Below, piece after piece: positions 17,365 through 25,466 of a stretch of DNA of 64,000 nt. A program made the position numbers and the translations under genes. The notes under the pieces were generated by a model. That model did not search any database and had not been told where the DNA came from. It worked only from the letters and a program-made list of their open reading frames with translations. Position 1 is the stretch's first letter, and every line of letters begins with the position of its first letter. This DNA is from Vampirovibrio sp. (lineage in GTDB: Bacteria > Cyanobacteriota > Vampirovibrionia > Vampirovibrionales > JAJTHC01): contig JACEUU010000002.1 in NCBI GenBank assembly GCA_024998755.1, positions 416,045 through 480,044 of the forward strand. The letters run 5' to 3'.

Positions 17365-17393
17365 AGTCTAGCATAGGGTAGATACATTTTCAA
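17365..17393 (-). promoter_or_regulatory. Sigma70-type promoter for NYN gene / leader RNA
   Basis: TTGAAA (17393-17388), 17-nt spacer, TAGACT (17370-17365) on the minus strand. The predicted start near 17358 is just upstream of the two hairpins. Confidence 0.5.
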
Positions 17394-17509
17394 GTAGTTG
17401 TAACAGTTTTTTCACTTAAAAGAAGGGGTGGTGTAGAATCGCTGATTAACCGTCGAAAGAATGAGAAAGAAATCAAGTAGCAGGCATAACCTCAAGGAAT
17501 TTTTTTAGC

Positions 17510-17857
17510 ATGGAAAATCAATCGCCCATTTTAAGTGTGAAGCCTAAATTTTTATTACTACCCGAACTATTAGTACAACTACCATTACTCCTATTTTTTA
17601 CAATTTGGGCGGGTGGTTTTTTCGGAGGCTTTTCTATTACTTTACTTTTAATTTTATTTCCAACAACACAATCCAACATGACACAAATTGCTCCTTTTGT
17701 GTTTGGGGTTTGGGGATTATTAGGAGGTCCTCTAGGGCTTTTCTTTTATCTGTATACGAAGAAAAAAAGGCTAGAAAAGACAATCTACGAATTTTATGAT
17801 AACTATTTGAAGCTACGGAATAAGGGTGTGCAGGTGGGAGTAGTGAGTGTTTTTTAA
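17510..17857 (+). CDS. Small two-TM membrane protein with C-terminus replaced by IS sequence
   Basis: 115 residues; family not recognised. Two membrane segments (about 20-45, LLVQLPLLLFFTIWAGG, and 55-80, IAPFVFGVWGLLGGPLGLFFYLY) and a charged tail. The IS5 remnant begins at 17809, so the last 16 residues (about LRNKGVQVGVVSVF) are encoded by the IS end; the same sequence occurs at the end of the intact IS5 at 32585. The original C-terminus was therefore lost. Confidence 0.6.
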   Translation: MENQSPILSVKPKFLLLPELLVQLPLLLFFTIWAGGFFGGFSITLLLILFPTTQSNMTQIAPFVFGVWGLLGGPLGLFFYLYTKKKRLEKTIYEFYDNYLKLRNKGVQVGVVSVF

Positions 17858-18534
17858 TAAAATTCAACCAAAAATGCTCAAAAAACCAATAAACACCCCC
17901 ATTTCAACCCATATCAATCCCTAATTACCTAAACACCACACACTACCCCCTCAACACCTCCCCGAACCAAAAAACCATACCGACGACAATTATACCCAAA
18001 TGCCAAGCCCAAAATCTCCGCAGAAACACGCACTAACCCACGACAAGACACACGAACCTTCTTAAACACCGTCTTCCAACCCGCAAACACATGCTCCACC
18101 CTAGCCCGAACCTTAGAAAGCAACCCATTAAACCGCTTCTGCGAAGCCGTCAACTCAGGCGTTGGTTCATGCTGCTTACCCCGAACACGACGCTTAATAA
18201 TCCTCGGCTGTATCCCCAACGCCTTCAAATCCTTCTCCTTACCCACATACCCACTATCCGCACCAACAGTCTGCTCATCGCCCACCAGTACAGGCAGTAA
18301 AATCTGACTGTCATGCACATTGGCACCAGTAACAACCACCTTGCGAATCAACTTGCTTTTAGCATCTACATTAACCGTGGCACTGTAACCAAAGCCTTTG
18401 TAGCCATAAGTGGCATCAGGGTCGCTCTGGTCTTCAGGCTTTTTTCTCTGTTTGCTATTGGCTTTAATAAAGGTGGCATCTACCAAGTTGCCTTCTTTAA
18501 GAATGAGGTTGTTCTCTTGGAAGAAGGTGTCTCA
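17809..18534 (-). mobile_element. IS5-family remnant, truncated by IS630
   Basis: The right end GAAGCTACGGAATAAGGGTG at 17809 corresponds to the end of the intact IS5 at 32585-33743. The homology continues to 18533, where IS630 copy 2 begins. The other half of the IS5 is not found beyond the IS630 (after 19617), so insertion was accompanied or followed by a deletion. Confidence 0.88.
17929..18533 (-). pseudogene. IS5 transposase, N-terminal part missing
   Basis: Matches the C-terminal two thirds of the 321-aa transposase at 32706-33671: VDATFIKANSKQRKK (first catalytic Asp), GANVHDSQ, GADSGYVGKEKDLKALG and RVEHVFAGWKTVFKKVR (the DDE Glu). The N-terminal about 120 residues are gone because the frame begins at the IS630 junction. 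The C-terminus also differs in the last 15 residues. Confidence 0.9.
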
Positions 18535-18548
18535 TACCAATTCCAAGT

Positions 18549-19139
18549 TTAAATAGCGTGTTGAATATAGGGGAAATAGGCGAACGATTTCACCCACGCT
18601 GTATTAGCCTCTACCCAGCGTAAAGCCTTCACTAAATGAGCTTCCACTGCATCCAACGTCTCAAAATAAGCATTGCCAAAAAACCGAGTCCGAATACCCT
18701 TCCACAACTGCTCCACAGGGTTCAACTGCGGACTATACGGCGGTAAACAAACCAACCGAATGTTAGCAGGAACAACCAGCCCCCCACTTCTATGCCAACC
18801 TGCACCATCCAAAACAAGCACAATCTCATCTGCAGGGTAACGCTCACTTAATTCCTGCAAAAACAACGTCATACAAGCCGTATCCGCATACGGAAGAATC
18901 AACGAAACACTCTCTCCCGTCTTGGGTTCCATGGTACTATACGCATAGAGGTATTGCCGTATATGTTGAGCTTCCACTACTGAACGTTCACCCTTGGGTA
19001 ACCATACTTTACGAACTTGGCAAATTTTGCCAAACCTCGCCTCATCCTGAAAAAATAGCCGAACTGGCTTTTTTACTGTTTTTGTAACAGAGTTAACGAA
19101 GTCAGGAAGTTTTTTTGAAGAGGGTTTGAGCCTCATCAT
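18549..19139 (-). CDS. IS630 transposase ORF2, copy 2
   Basis: 196 residues, the DDE catalytic part, nearly identical to the ORF at 13490-14080; catalytic positions FFQDEARFG, VLDGAGWH and NPVEQLWK are retained. Substitutions cluster at ADTACMTLFLQEL. Expression presumably depends on frameshifting from the upstream ORF1. Confidence 0.9.
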   Translation of the reverse strand: MMRLKPSSKKLPDFVNSVTKTVKKPVRLFFQDEARFGKICQVRKVWLPKGERSVVEAQHIRQYLYAYSTMEPKTGESVSLILPYADTACMTLFLQELSERYPADEIVLVLDGAGWHRSGGLVVPANIRLVCLPPYSPQLNPVEQLWKGIRTRFFGNAYFETLDAVEAHLVKALRWVEANTAWVKSFAYFPYIQHAI

Positions 19140-19551
19140 TATGGTTGGGATGCACTGGGCGAGGTACTTTTGCCTTCCAATCGTGGCGATTGAGCAGGTT
19201 GTAAACAGTTTGAAAGATGACGGGTCTGCCCACCAGTGCGTTGAGTGCCTGGTGTAAATCGTAGATACCGACCTTACCTTTGTGGCGTTGTAGTAGGTCT
19301 ATTTCGGCTTGTTTACTGGGTAGTAGGCTATTGCGTACAATCCCTTTTTTAGGATAGAGACTGTAAAGTCCGTGTTGTTGAACTTGGGCTTGAATGCGTT
19401 GGACGTGTCGAAAGCCGAAACCCGTATGTTGGGCTATTTCGGCTTGTGTTTTACCGTCGATTATTTTGAGTTTAATGCAGAGGAATCGGCGATAGGTTTT
19501 CTTGTCGGTGAAGGTTTTTTCAAAGGCGAGTAAGTCTTCTTGGGTGATCAT
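19102..19551 (-). CDS. IS630 transposase ORF1, copy 2
   Basis: 149 residues with the helix-turn-helix half, differing from copy 1 only by Val to Leu at position 6 as far as seen. It ends at the same TGA after the same A7 run. The conservation of the split frame in both copies argues for programmed frameshifting or slippage, or for one founder mutation that both copies inherited. Confidence 0.88.
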   Translation of the reverse strand: MITQEDLLAFEKTFTDKKTYRRFLCIKLKIIDGKTQAEIAQHTGFGFRHVQRIQAQVQQHGLYSLYPKKGIVRNSLLPSKQAEIDLLQRHKGKVGIYDLHQALNALVGRPVIFQTVYNLLNRHDWKAKVPRPVHPNHNDEAQTLFKKTS

Positions 19552-19674
19552 GATCAGACTCTTTCAAACAAACAATAATACCCCTCTATTATACGCTATT
19601 TAAACTTGGAATTGGTATCAGTTAAATTTTGAACCTAGACCTGAAGTCGGTCATCCTTTAATAGACGATTTCTT

Positions 19675-21090
19675 TTAGTTCGATTTACCCGAAAGGGCTA
19701 GGCTGAATAGGTGCAAGGCTTCCAAGGCGAATTTGGTTTTCAGCAAGTCTCGTCCCAAGGTGGGGTTCATGTAAAACGTCCTGCCTATAAGCGGTGCACC
19801 TACTTTTTCCGCCAACATCGGCGGTAAGCTAACCGCCATCCAGACATGACCAACCGGCTTTTCAACACTCCCCCCACTAGGGCCTGCAACCCCTGTTACA
19901 CCCAAGCCAATAGTGGTATTAGGGTTGACGCTTTTCATTCGAACCCCTACCGCCATCGCTTCCGCCACAGGTTGGCTAACCGCTCCGTGGGTTTCTAGCA
20001 ATTCGTTGGCAACACCTAACCATGCGTGCTTAATTTCATTACTATAAGAAACCACATTGCCCGAAACCACCGCCGAACTACCCGCCACATTCGTCAGCAA
20101 ATGAGAAATCAATCCGCCCGTGCAAGATTCCGCCATTGCTAGCTGAACGCCCGCTGTTTGAGCCTGCTGCACCACCCACGTTTCTATATTTGGCATACCT
20201 TCGGGTAAGGCAAAGGGCTTCAAGTTATCAGGAATCGCCGTTCGCCACTGGGTGAAAAAAGTGTCCGCTTCAGGCTTCGTTGTTGGTTGCGTACTGGTTA
20301 TTTCAATACGAATGCGTTGTTCATTTTCTACATACGGGGCTACGGTGTATGAAGCTTTGGGGTTCATCAACGCATCGCTCAAGGCTTCCACCAAGTGGCT
20401 TTCGCCAATGCTATAGAAGTAAACAGACTGCCGTTGAATACGTTTTTCTTCACCGTCTATTTTTTTGAGTTCAAACCCTAGTTTTTCCATAACAAGCGGA
20501 AACAACACATAAACTTCCCGAGGAATGCCGGGTAAGCAAGCTAGCCATTGCCCTGAAGGGAATCGCCAAACGGTAGCTGGGGCTGTACCTACAGGGTTAA
20601 CAACCGCTTGTCCCCCTTGCGGAATCAAGGTCTGCTTCCAATTATTGTCAGGCATTTTGGCAGATGAATTCTGCCTGAATCTGGCTTCAAACCACTGGGT
20701 TAAATGAGTGGCACTGGCTTCATCTTTCACTAAGGGTACGCCAAAGGCTTCAGCTAATGTGGCAATGGTTAAATCATCGTCAGTAGGGCCTAATCCGCCG
20801 GTAATAATCAGTCCTTGGGCGTTAGTTAGCCCTGTTAAAACCGCATTGGCTATAGCGGTAGGGAAATCGCCCACGGTGGCGTGATGCACCACTTCAAGCC
20901 CGTAGTTAGGTAGGTTTTTGGCTAACCAGCTGGCGTTGGTATTCACCACATCGCCCGTTAGCACTTCGTTTCCCACCGCCAATAAAGCAACTGATGCTAA
21001 ATTCGCATCCTCATAAAGAGAACGACCGTTTTGCAGGGCTTTTTGAAGTGAATTTAACATGGGCAGACGAAACCTTTGTTTTGCTAGCAC
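19675..21090 (-). CDS. cinA: CinA-type protein (MoaB-like domain plus NMN amidohydrolase domain)
   Basis: 471 residues with two domains. The N-terminal MoaB/MogA-like domain (about 30-200) has VALLAVGNEVLTGDVVNTNASWLA, GLIITGGLGPTDDDLT and CLPGIPREV. The C-terminal CinA domain (about 315-471) has MAESCTGGLISHLLTNVAGSS and LGVTGVAGPSGG, typical of PncC nicotinamide-mononucleotide deamidase. Probable role in pyridine nucleotide salvage; competence in some species. The N-terminus is about 28 residues longer than usual, so a start at the second Met (21060) is possible. It ends 58 nt from IS630. Confidence 0.93.
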   Translation of the reverse strand: MLAKQRFRLPMLNSLQKALQNGRSLYEDANLASVALLAVGNEVLTGDVVNTNASWLAKNLPNYGLEVVHHATVGDFPTAIANAVLTGLTNAQGLIITGGLGPTDDDLTIATLAEAFGVPLVKDEASATHLTQWFEARFRQNSSAKMPDNNWKQTLIPQGGQAVVNPVGTAPATVWRFPSGQWLACLPGIPREVYVLFPLVMEKLGFELKKIDGEEKRIQRQSVYFYSIGESHLVEALSDALMNPKASYTVAPYVENEQRIRIEITSTQPTTKPEADTFFTQWRTAIPDNLKPFALPEGMPNIETWVVQQAQTAGVQLAMAESCTGGLISHLLTNVAGSSAVVSGNVVSYSNEIKHAWLGVANELLETHGAVSQPVAEAMAVGVRMKSVNPNTTIGLGVTGVAGPSGGSVEKPVGHVWMAVSLPPMLAEKVGAPLIGRTFYMNPTLGRDLLKTKFALEALHLFSLALSGKSN

Positions 21091-21253
21091 AAAGCAGGTG
21101 CGTTGATGTTTTAATGAGAATAGAGGGGCTAATCAAACAAGACCTTCATTATACCTAAAAACTGATGTTTCAGGGTTCTAGCTTTTTCTTCTTTCTTTTT
21201 TTCTTTTCTTCTCTTTCGGGCTTACAGCGTTACAAGGATTTTTAACCTTTTAG

Positions 21254-23278
21254 ATGATGATGATGACTGCATTTGCTTCTCAAAACAATGGAAATCCTTT
21301 ATTGGGGCGGTTACCCAGTGCGGGGGGGATGGTTGTTCAACCCAGAGCGGTTGTGCCATTTCAGCAAGAACAGCCGCCACTGCAACCGGTTGCAAACAAC
21401 GAAACGCCGTATACAACCCCATACCAACCAGATACGTTTATACCCCAAGCCCAGCCAGTAGAAGGTAGTCAAACCCCTGCTACAGTGGCTTACCCAGTGC
21501 CAGACGTTTATCCTTCATCAGTGCAACAGCCGGCTTTACAAGAGAATAATCCGTACCCTGAATATACTGCGGGTTCGCCAGTAGAGTATGCCCAACCGCT
21601 CCCCCCGACAGATGAGCCTTACGCGAATTACCCCGCTTACCCAGATTATTCGGCTACTTATCCAACCGCCAATCCTAGTTATGACGCTTATGCTAATTAC
21701 CCTGCTTATCCCACTTATCCACCGAGTGTGGCTATAGCTAATAAACCTGCCAAACCGCCGAAGCGTCCTATGGGTATTTTTGAAAAATTACTGTGGGGCA
21801 CGTTAGCAACCGCTGTAACGGGTGCAACCGCTTTTGCCATTTTTGAAAACAGAGAACGCCTATTTCAATCGTTTCCAGCTAATGTGGTTTCGCACACGAA
21901 GGGATTTTTTAGTAACCTGTGGCAAGGTATTGATGGCAAAGTAACTGCCCCCGCCACCTTGCAGGAAACCTTGAAATCTACCGTTACGCAGTCAAAAGAG
22001 GGGGCGTTTCAGTTATTGAATACGTTAGAAACGTATATTGCCAACACCCAAGCACTCGGGCATACAGCCCAAGCTACTACCTTGCAAAGTTTAAAACAAG
22101 AAGTAGAAACCCTCTTACAAAACGGGACAGATTTATCTGCATTAACGGATATTAAAAATCAGTTTAACCAAACCTTGGTGCCCATTTCGAAATCGTTAAC
22201 CCAATATCCTGAAGAATTAGCCTTACTAACAAAACTGAACCGCTTAGTTGCTTCACCCAATGCGGAGGCACAACAACCCACCTTGGTGCAAGAAGTGAAA
22301 AACTTAATACCAGAATTAGAAGCCGCATTAAAACGTGCTACAGACGATAAGAAAAAAGCCCAAGCGATTGAAACGGCGTCTGAAAAAATTAAGAAGGCAT
22401 CCACTGCGTTAGAAGCCCATATGCTATTTGCTTACTTCAAGCCTGTGATGGAAAAAAACTTAGTCGGTAGAGAAAAGGACTATCAAGAATTTACGAATAT
22501 GATGACGGATGCATTAAAGGCTAAAAAGTTTGACCAAGTGCGTCAGCAATTACTTGCCCCAATATATACCCAAGAATTGAAAGAACGCTTGCTGTCCCAA
22601 TCTTTAAGTTTAAGCCGAGTTATTCAGCATTTACAGGGCGATTCTCAGTTACCCGTAGACGCTAAAATTGCGTTGGGCAGGTTAATGGAAAGAATAAAAC
22701 AGGCTAACAATAGCCCTCAAGATCTTGTGCTGGGTGGTGGGTTAGACCAACATTTAGCGGAAGTGCTAGATAAAAATAATGCATTAAAAACCAAGATAGA
22801 TCATCAACTGGGTTTGTTGGGCGTAGTTCCTACTGAAAGAGATACTACAGCCAAGCAAGCTACCGTATTTTTGGGAAAATTTAGTGGGGTAGCAGACCCT
22901 GACCCTGTTACCGATATGTTGAAGGATGTGGCTGCACACAGAGACCAGCTTTTGAAGCAGTTGAAAGATAAAACTGGCACTTCGTTAACTGAAGCTATGG
23001 ATGATTTTGAGACTGAATTAGGGTCTTCGCCTGAACGAAAAACAGCTTTAATGGGCTTGTTACAGCAACGCACTACTGTTATTAATAAGGGTATTAAAAA
23101 GTTTGAAACGGCGTATAGGGGTAATACCGAGGTAACGCCAGAAGAATTAGCAAAGTTGAAAAATGCGTTTTTAACGGCGTTATGGCAAAATCCTGAAAAC
23201 ATGCAACCTGCCCAAGCCCAAGCATTGGCGAAAGCCTCGCCCTTGGGAAGCTTTCTAGCAACGTGGTGGCCATTTTAA
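21254..23278 (+). CDS. Large protein of unknown function, Pro/Tyr-rich N-terminus, one TM, helical C-terminus
   Basis: 674 residues; family not recognised. It begins with four ATG codons. Residues 1-165 are low complexity, rich in P, Y, Q and A with repeated NYPAYP-like units. A membrane segment lies at about 178-197 (LLWGTLATAVTGATAFAIFE). The remaining 470 residues are predicted mainly helical, rich in K, Q, L, E and T, with coiled-coil character. A membrane-anchored protein with a proline-rich arm on one side is implied; topology is not clear. It overlaps the end of the convergent amidase gene by 4 nt. Confidence 0.7.
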   Translation: MMMMTAFASQNNGNPLLGRLPSAGGMVVQPRAVVPFQQEQPPLQPVANNETPYTTPYQPDTFIPQAQPVEGSQTPATVAYPVPDVYPSSVQQPALQENNPYPEYTAGSPVEYAQPLPPTDEPYANYPAYPDYSATYPTANPSYDAYANYPAYPTYPPSVAIANKPAKPPKRPMGIFEKLLWGTLATAVTGATAFAIFENRERLFQSFPANVVSHTKGFFSNLWQGIDGKVTAPATLQETLKSTVTQSKEGAFQLLNTLETYIANTQALGHTAQATTLQSLKQEVETLLQNGTDLSALTDIKNQFNQTLVPISKSLTQYPEELALLTKLNRLVASPNAEAQQPTLVQEVKNLIPELEAALKRATDDKKKAQAIETASEKIKKASTALEAHMLFAYFKPVMEKNLVGREKDYQEFTNMMTDALKAKKFDQVRQQLLAPIYTQELKERLLSQSLSLSRVIQHLQGDSQLPVDAKIALGRLMERIKQANNSPQDLVLGGGLDQHLAEVLDKNNALKTKIDHQLGLLGVVPTERDTTAKQATVFLGKFSGVADPDPVTDMLKDVAAHRDQLLKQLKDKTGTSLTEAMDDFETELGSSPERKTALMGLLQQRTTVINKGIKKFETAYRGNTEVTPEELAKLKNAFLTALWQNPENMQPAQAQALAKASPLGSFLATWWPF

Positions 23279-25092
23279 AACAACGCTTCTATGCCTTGCA
23301 CGGTGGCTTCAACCAACTGGTGCTGAACGGTAGGCTTCAGTAATTGCGGATAATCCTTCGGGTTAATAAAATACCCATATTCCACCAACACCGCCAAGCA
23401 GTGCGAAGGGCGAGTCATCGCTAGGTTATCAAAAAACAAGCCATCATTCGGTCGTTTGGCATGGCTAACCACTTTGTTCAAAATACTTTGAGCCAACCGT
23501 TTCGCATGGCTATGGTAATAAAACGTACTAACCCCCTCATAATCCCACGGGTTACGCCCTTCAGGCAAGGCATTGGCGTGCAAGCTAATACTAATATGGG
23601 CTTCCGTTTCCTGCACCATGGCTTGTCGTTCCGCCAAGGAAATGGCAATATCTACCGTGCGGGTTAAATAAACATGAGGAAAACCCGCCTTATTTAGCTG
23701 AAGTTGTAAGGCTTTTGCCATGGCAAGCGTCCATGTTTTTTCTGGCGTGCCATCTAGCCCAATCGCCCCCAGCTCATCGCCACCATGCCCCGCATCTATC
23801 ACAATCGTACAGGCAGATTTTACCGTGGGTAAGCTTCGTAACGAAAGCACGAGCCCCTGCTCGTTCCAAGTAAGTTGATACCCACAAAAACGTTTGGGTA
23901 ACTGAACCGTTACACACGTTTGCAAAGCGTTTTGGCTAGTAACCTTTACTCCTAAAGGGGGCACTTCTTGAAACGGCTTAAAGTGAATAAAATCGCACTC
24001 ATGTTGAACGGCATCCAACACCAACGAAAGATGATTGGTTGCTTCATTAATTTCCACAAAAAACGGGATGCGACGGGCTAAGGGTAACGAAAGTTGCCAC
24101 TGGTGTGCCTCTGGTTGAATAACGCTTAGGGTTTTTAAGCTAATTGGCGGTAATAACCCCAGTTCTAACGGACTAACTTGGTCTGTAGCCACAAAACAAG
24201 TAGTGCCGTTACTCAACAGCACTTCAAAAAAAGTGCCTCGTTGCCCGGAAATAGCCAACCCCGTTTGGGTGGGGAGTGCCGTAAGCCTTGCCCCATTGGT
24301 AGATGGGGTACTGCGTAAAACAGTCGCTTCAGCGGTGGTTTGCACTAATTTAGGCTGATTCCACACTTCCAGTTGCACCCCTGCGGGTTTCCATCGTTCA
24401 CCTGCAACACCGGTGGCTGCACCTTGAGCCGTTAATTCTAAGTACAGAGGAAGCCCACCTTGCGGGGTTAAGGCGTTGCCCGCCAACCAAAACGGAGGCA
24501 ATTGCAACAAGCCTTCAAACCACCCGATGGTTTTAGGTAAAGCTGGCATGGTTTGGTGCAATTGGGCGAAAATAGCTTCTCTGTTTTCCCAGTGGTAGCG
24601 GGTATTTGGGTTTTCCGTGGTACTTTTGGCTACTAGCCGTGCTTGGGTTACTACCCGCCCTCGGGCATCAGTTAATAGAGCATGGATGTTTTTAACTTCG
24701 GTTTCACCTAAAGCCAAACACTGTACCGCCACTTTATCATTCCATTGGTAAACTGCGGGGGAATGGGTTACACCGCTGTTGGGCAGTTGCAAACTGGCTT
24801 CTTTGAAAAAAGCAGATTGATTGACAGTGTGCAAGGCAGGTACTACTTGCCGAATTTGCATCGTCTGGGTTTCGCCTAAATTGGTTTCTAGGTAGAAGGT
24901 ATTGAGCCCGTCATGCAACGTAACCACATGGGCGAAATAGCCTTCAGCACTTAGTAACACGAGTTCGCCTTGCACCCAAAGGGCGGTGGCAGGTGCTTGC
25001 AGTTGCCCTAACAGAAAACTTTCTAGTTCGCAGGTGGTATGTTCTGTTGGCGAGGTAGGGAAAACGAGGTTAAGACAGGAATCTGACGACAT
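23275..25092 (-). CDS. N-acetylmuramoyl-L-alanine amidase (Amidase_3, AmiC-like)
   Basis: Cleaves the amide bond between MurNAc and the stem peptide. The catalytic domain occupies about residues 430-605: IVIDAGHGGDELGAIG (zinc His), the conserved Glu in TPEKTW, YLTRTVD, ISISLHANAL (second zinc His) and the C-terminal VLVEYGYFINPKD (catalytic Glu). The first 400 residues are likely extracytoplasmic, with an SH3-like segment near 255-305 (VLRSTPSTNGARLTALP) and an AMIN-like region before the catalytic domain. No clear signal peptide at the annotated start. With FtsEX and the EnvC-like protein it would complete a septum-splitting set. Confidence 0.93.
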   Translation of the reverse strand: MSSDSCLNLVFPTSPTEHTTCELESFLLGQLQAPATALWVQGELVLLSAEGYFAHVVTLHDGLNTFYLETNLGETQTMQIRQVVPALHTVNQSAFFKEASLQLPNSGVTHSPAVYQWNDKVAVQCLALGETEVKNIHALLTDARGRVVTQARLVAKSTTENPNTRYHWENREAIFAQLHQTMPALPKTIGWFEGLLQLPPFWLAGNALTPQGGLPLYLELTAQGAATGVAGERWKPAGVQLEVWNQPKLVQTTAEATVLRSTPSTNGARLTALPTQTGLAISGQRGTFFEVLLSNGTTCFVATDQVSPLELGLLPPISLKTLSVIQPEAHQWQLSLPLARRIPFFVEINEATNHLSLVLDAVQHECDFIHFKPFQEVPPLGVKVTSQNALQTCVTVQLPKRFCGYQLTWNEQGLVLSLRSLPTVKSACTIVIDAGHGGDELGAIGLDGTPEKTWTLAMAKALQLQLNKAGFPHVYLTRTVDIAISLAERQAMVQETEAHISISLHANALPEGRNPWDYEGVSTFYYHSHAKRLAQSILNKVVSHAKRPNDGLFFDNLAMTRPSHCLAVLVEYGYFINPKDYPQLLKPTVQHQLVEATVQGIEALF

Positions 25093-25220
25093 AGGGTAAG
25101 CGGCAACCTAAAAGCGTTCAACAGGGCTATTTATTCCCTTATTGTAATAGAAACAAACGGTTTATGCCAATTCCATCATTCAATGTCGTGTTCTCTCATC
25201 GATTGCTGCTCCTAACTTTA

Positions 25221-25306
25221 GCTGGTTGGTTTGTCAGGGGGTTGCGGTTTGGCACCCCCCCGACACGCTTTTTGATTTTTTTGGACAAACTCAGGGTAAG
25301 CCCCTA
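25221..25306 (-). repeat. Partial structured repeat R6 (3' hairpin module only)
   Basis: On the minus strand it reads AGGGGCTTACCCT hairpin, then a GTCGGGGGG...CCCCCTGAC hairpin, then GACAAACCAACCAGC. It lacks the core. The same end sequence is at 27779-27793 and 60347-60361. It contains CCCCCTGACAA (25231-25241 in complement), an unoccupied match to the insertion site of the IS110. The rest of 25093-25220 holds an ATCGATGAGAGA stretch also present left of the IS30 at 60380. Confidence 0.75.
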
Positions 25307-25466
25307 ATACCAATTTACAGTTTAAATTGTGTAAAATCATGATTCGGGAGACCACGAGGGTCTCCCCTACGAAGGAAAAATTAATAGATTACTGTAGGGG
25401 CGAACCCTTGTGGTCGCCCGCCCAAAATGTAAAGTCAAACACGCCATTCAAACGGAGAATTGGTAT
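25307..25466. repeat. MITE-like element C
   Basis: Ends ATACCAATTTACAG (25307) and GGAGAATTGGTAT (ending 25465). The interior carries two GTAGGGG-type inverted segments (GGGAGACCACGAGGGTCTCCC and GGGGCGAACCCTTGTGGTCGCCC-like). The last bases supply the TAA stop of the adjacent 669-residue gene. Confidence 0.65.

Larger units (their letters stand above)
18535..19617 (-). mobile_element. IS630-family insertion sequence, copy 2
   Basis: Same size (1083 bp) and same 25-bp terminal repeats (18535-18559 and 19593-19617) as copy 1, in opposite orientation. It is inserted in the IS5 remnant on the left; the right flank (from 19618) is unrelated to IS5. Confidence 0.93.

Noticed and set aside
17262-17393. 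N-terminal extension of the NYN protein
   Set aside because: It would be translated through the two strong hairpins and lacks family similarity; MKIVALIDGFNFYH is the natural start.
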